Shown piece after piece: positions 5,504-5,534 of a DNA stretch of 5,534 nt. Location: NCBI GenBank assembly GCA_937894825.1, contig CALCQT010000083.1, positions 1-5,534 on the forward strand, written 5' to 3'. The translations under genes were made by a program, and so were the position numbers. The DNA is from an uncultured Anaerolineaceae bacterium. Its GTDB lineage: Bacteria > Chloroflexota > Anaerolineae > Anaerolineales > Anaerolineaceae. Every line of letters begins with the position of its first letter. Position 1 is the first letter of the stretch. Below the pieces are notes generated by a model that was not told the origin of the DNA, made no database searches, and saw nothing but the letters and a program-made list of their open reading frames with translations.

Positions 5504-5534
5504 CCTGAATTTGAACTATGCCGGCGCCTATATC
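5453..5534. repeat. 23-bp perfect inverted repeat at the right window edge, probable fold-back artefact
   Basis: Bases 5453-5475 and 5512-5534 are exact reverse complements over 23 positions, separated by a 36-base loop (5476-5511), and the right arm ends exactly at the window end. The left arm lies in coding sequence for the conserved NYAGAYI segment of the permease; the right arm is that same coding sequence pointing the other way. The loop still translates into plausible permease sequence. This pattern is what a fold-back chimeric read or a wrongly extended contig end leaves. A genuine hairpin is less likely because the permease frame is broken by the right arm. Confidence 0.8.

Overview
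The window is a single tightly packed run of six genes, all on the minus strand, so transcription runs from the right edge to the left edge. Gaps are -4 to about 24 bases and most starts have a purine-rich Shine-Dalgarno site. No promoter or convincing terminator is visible, so this is the inside of a longer operon cut at both ends. Strong AGGAG-type ribosome sites, moderate GC and the closest remembered relatives of the proteins suggest an anaerobic Firmicutes-like bacterium (Clostridia or neighbours). That taxonomic call is weak.

Layout in transcription order: two membrane permeases of a nucleoside-type ABC importer (4799-5503, 5'-truncated, and 3903-4802); a trimeric-type purine nucleoside phosphorylase (3054-3878); an amidohydrolase of the MTA/SAH/5'-deoxyadenosine deaminase group (1752-3044); an isomerase of the MtnA/eIF2B-like fold (658-1728); and a class II (fuculose-phosphate type) aldolase (42-644). 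The ATP-binding and lipoprotein components of the importer would be expected upstream, outside the window. A likely ribosome site at the extreme left hints at another downstream gene.

Read together, the genes spell a pathway: import an adenine nucleoside, deaminate it to the inosine form, split it with phosphate to hypoxanthine and a (5-deoxy or 5-methylthio) ribose-1-phosphate, isomerise that to the ribulose-1-phosphate, and cleave it to dihydroxyacetone phosphate plus an aldehyde. This is the logic of the 'DHAP shunt' for 5'-deoxyadenosine and 5'-methylthioadenosine, but built on deamination followed by a 6-oxopurine phosphorylase, with no kinase and with its own importer. Two details fit a specialised system: the phosphorylase lacks the histidine that normally contacts the ribose 5'-hydroxyl (a Gly-Gly-Gly stretch lies there), and the isomerase keeps the catalytic Cys and Asp but has lost two hallmark MtnA motifs. 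The exact substrate is inferred, not shown.

The last 23 bases of the window are a perfect inverted copy of 5453-5475. They put a stop codon just upstream of the first permease fragment and look like a fold-back (chimeric) end of the assembly rather than biology.
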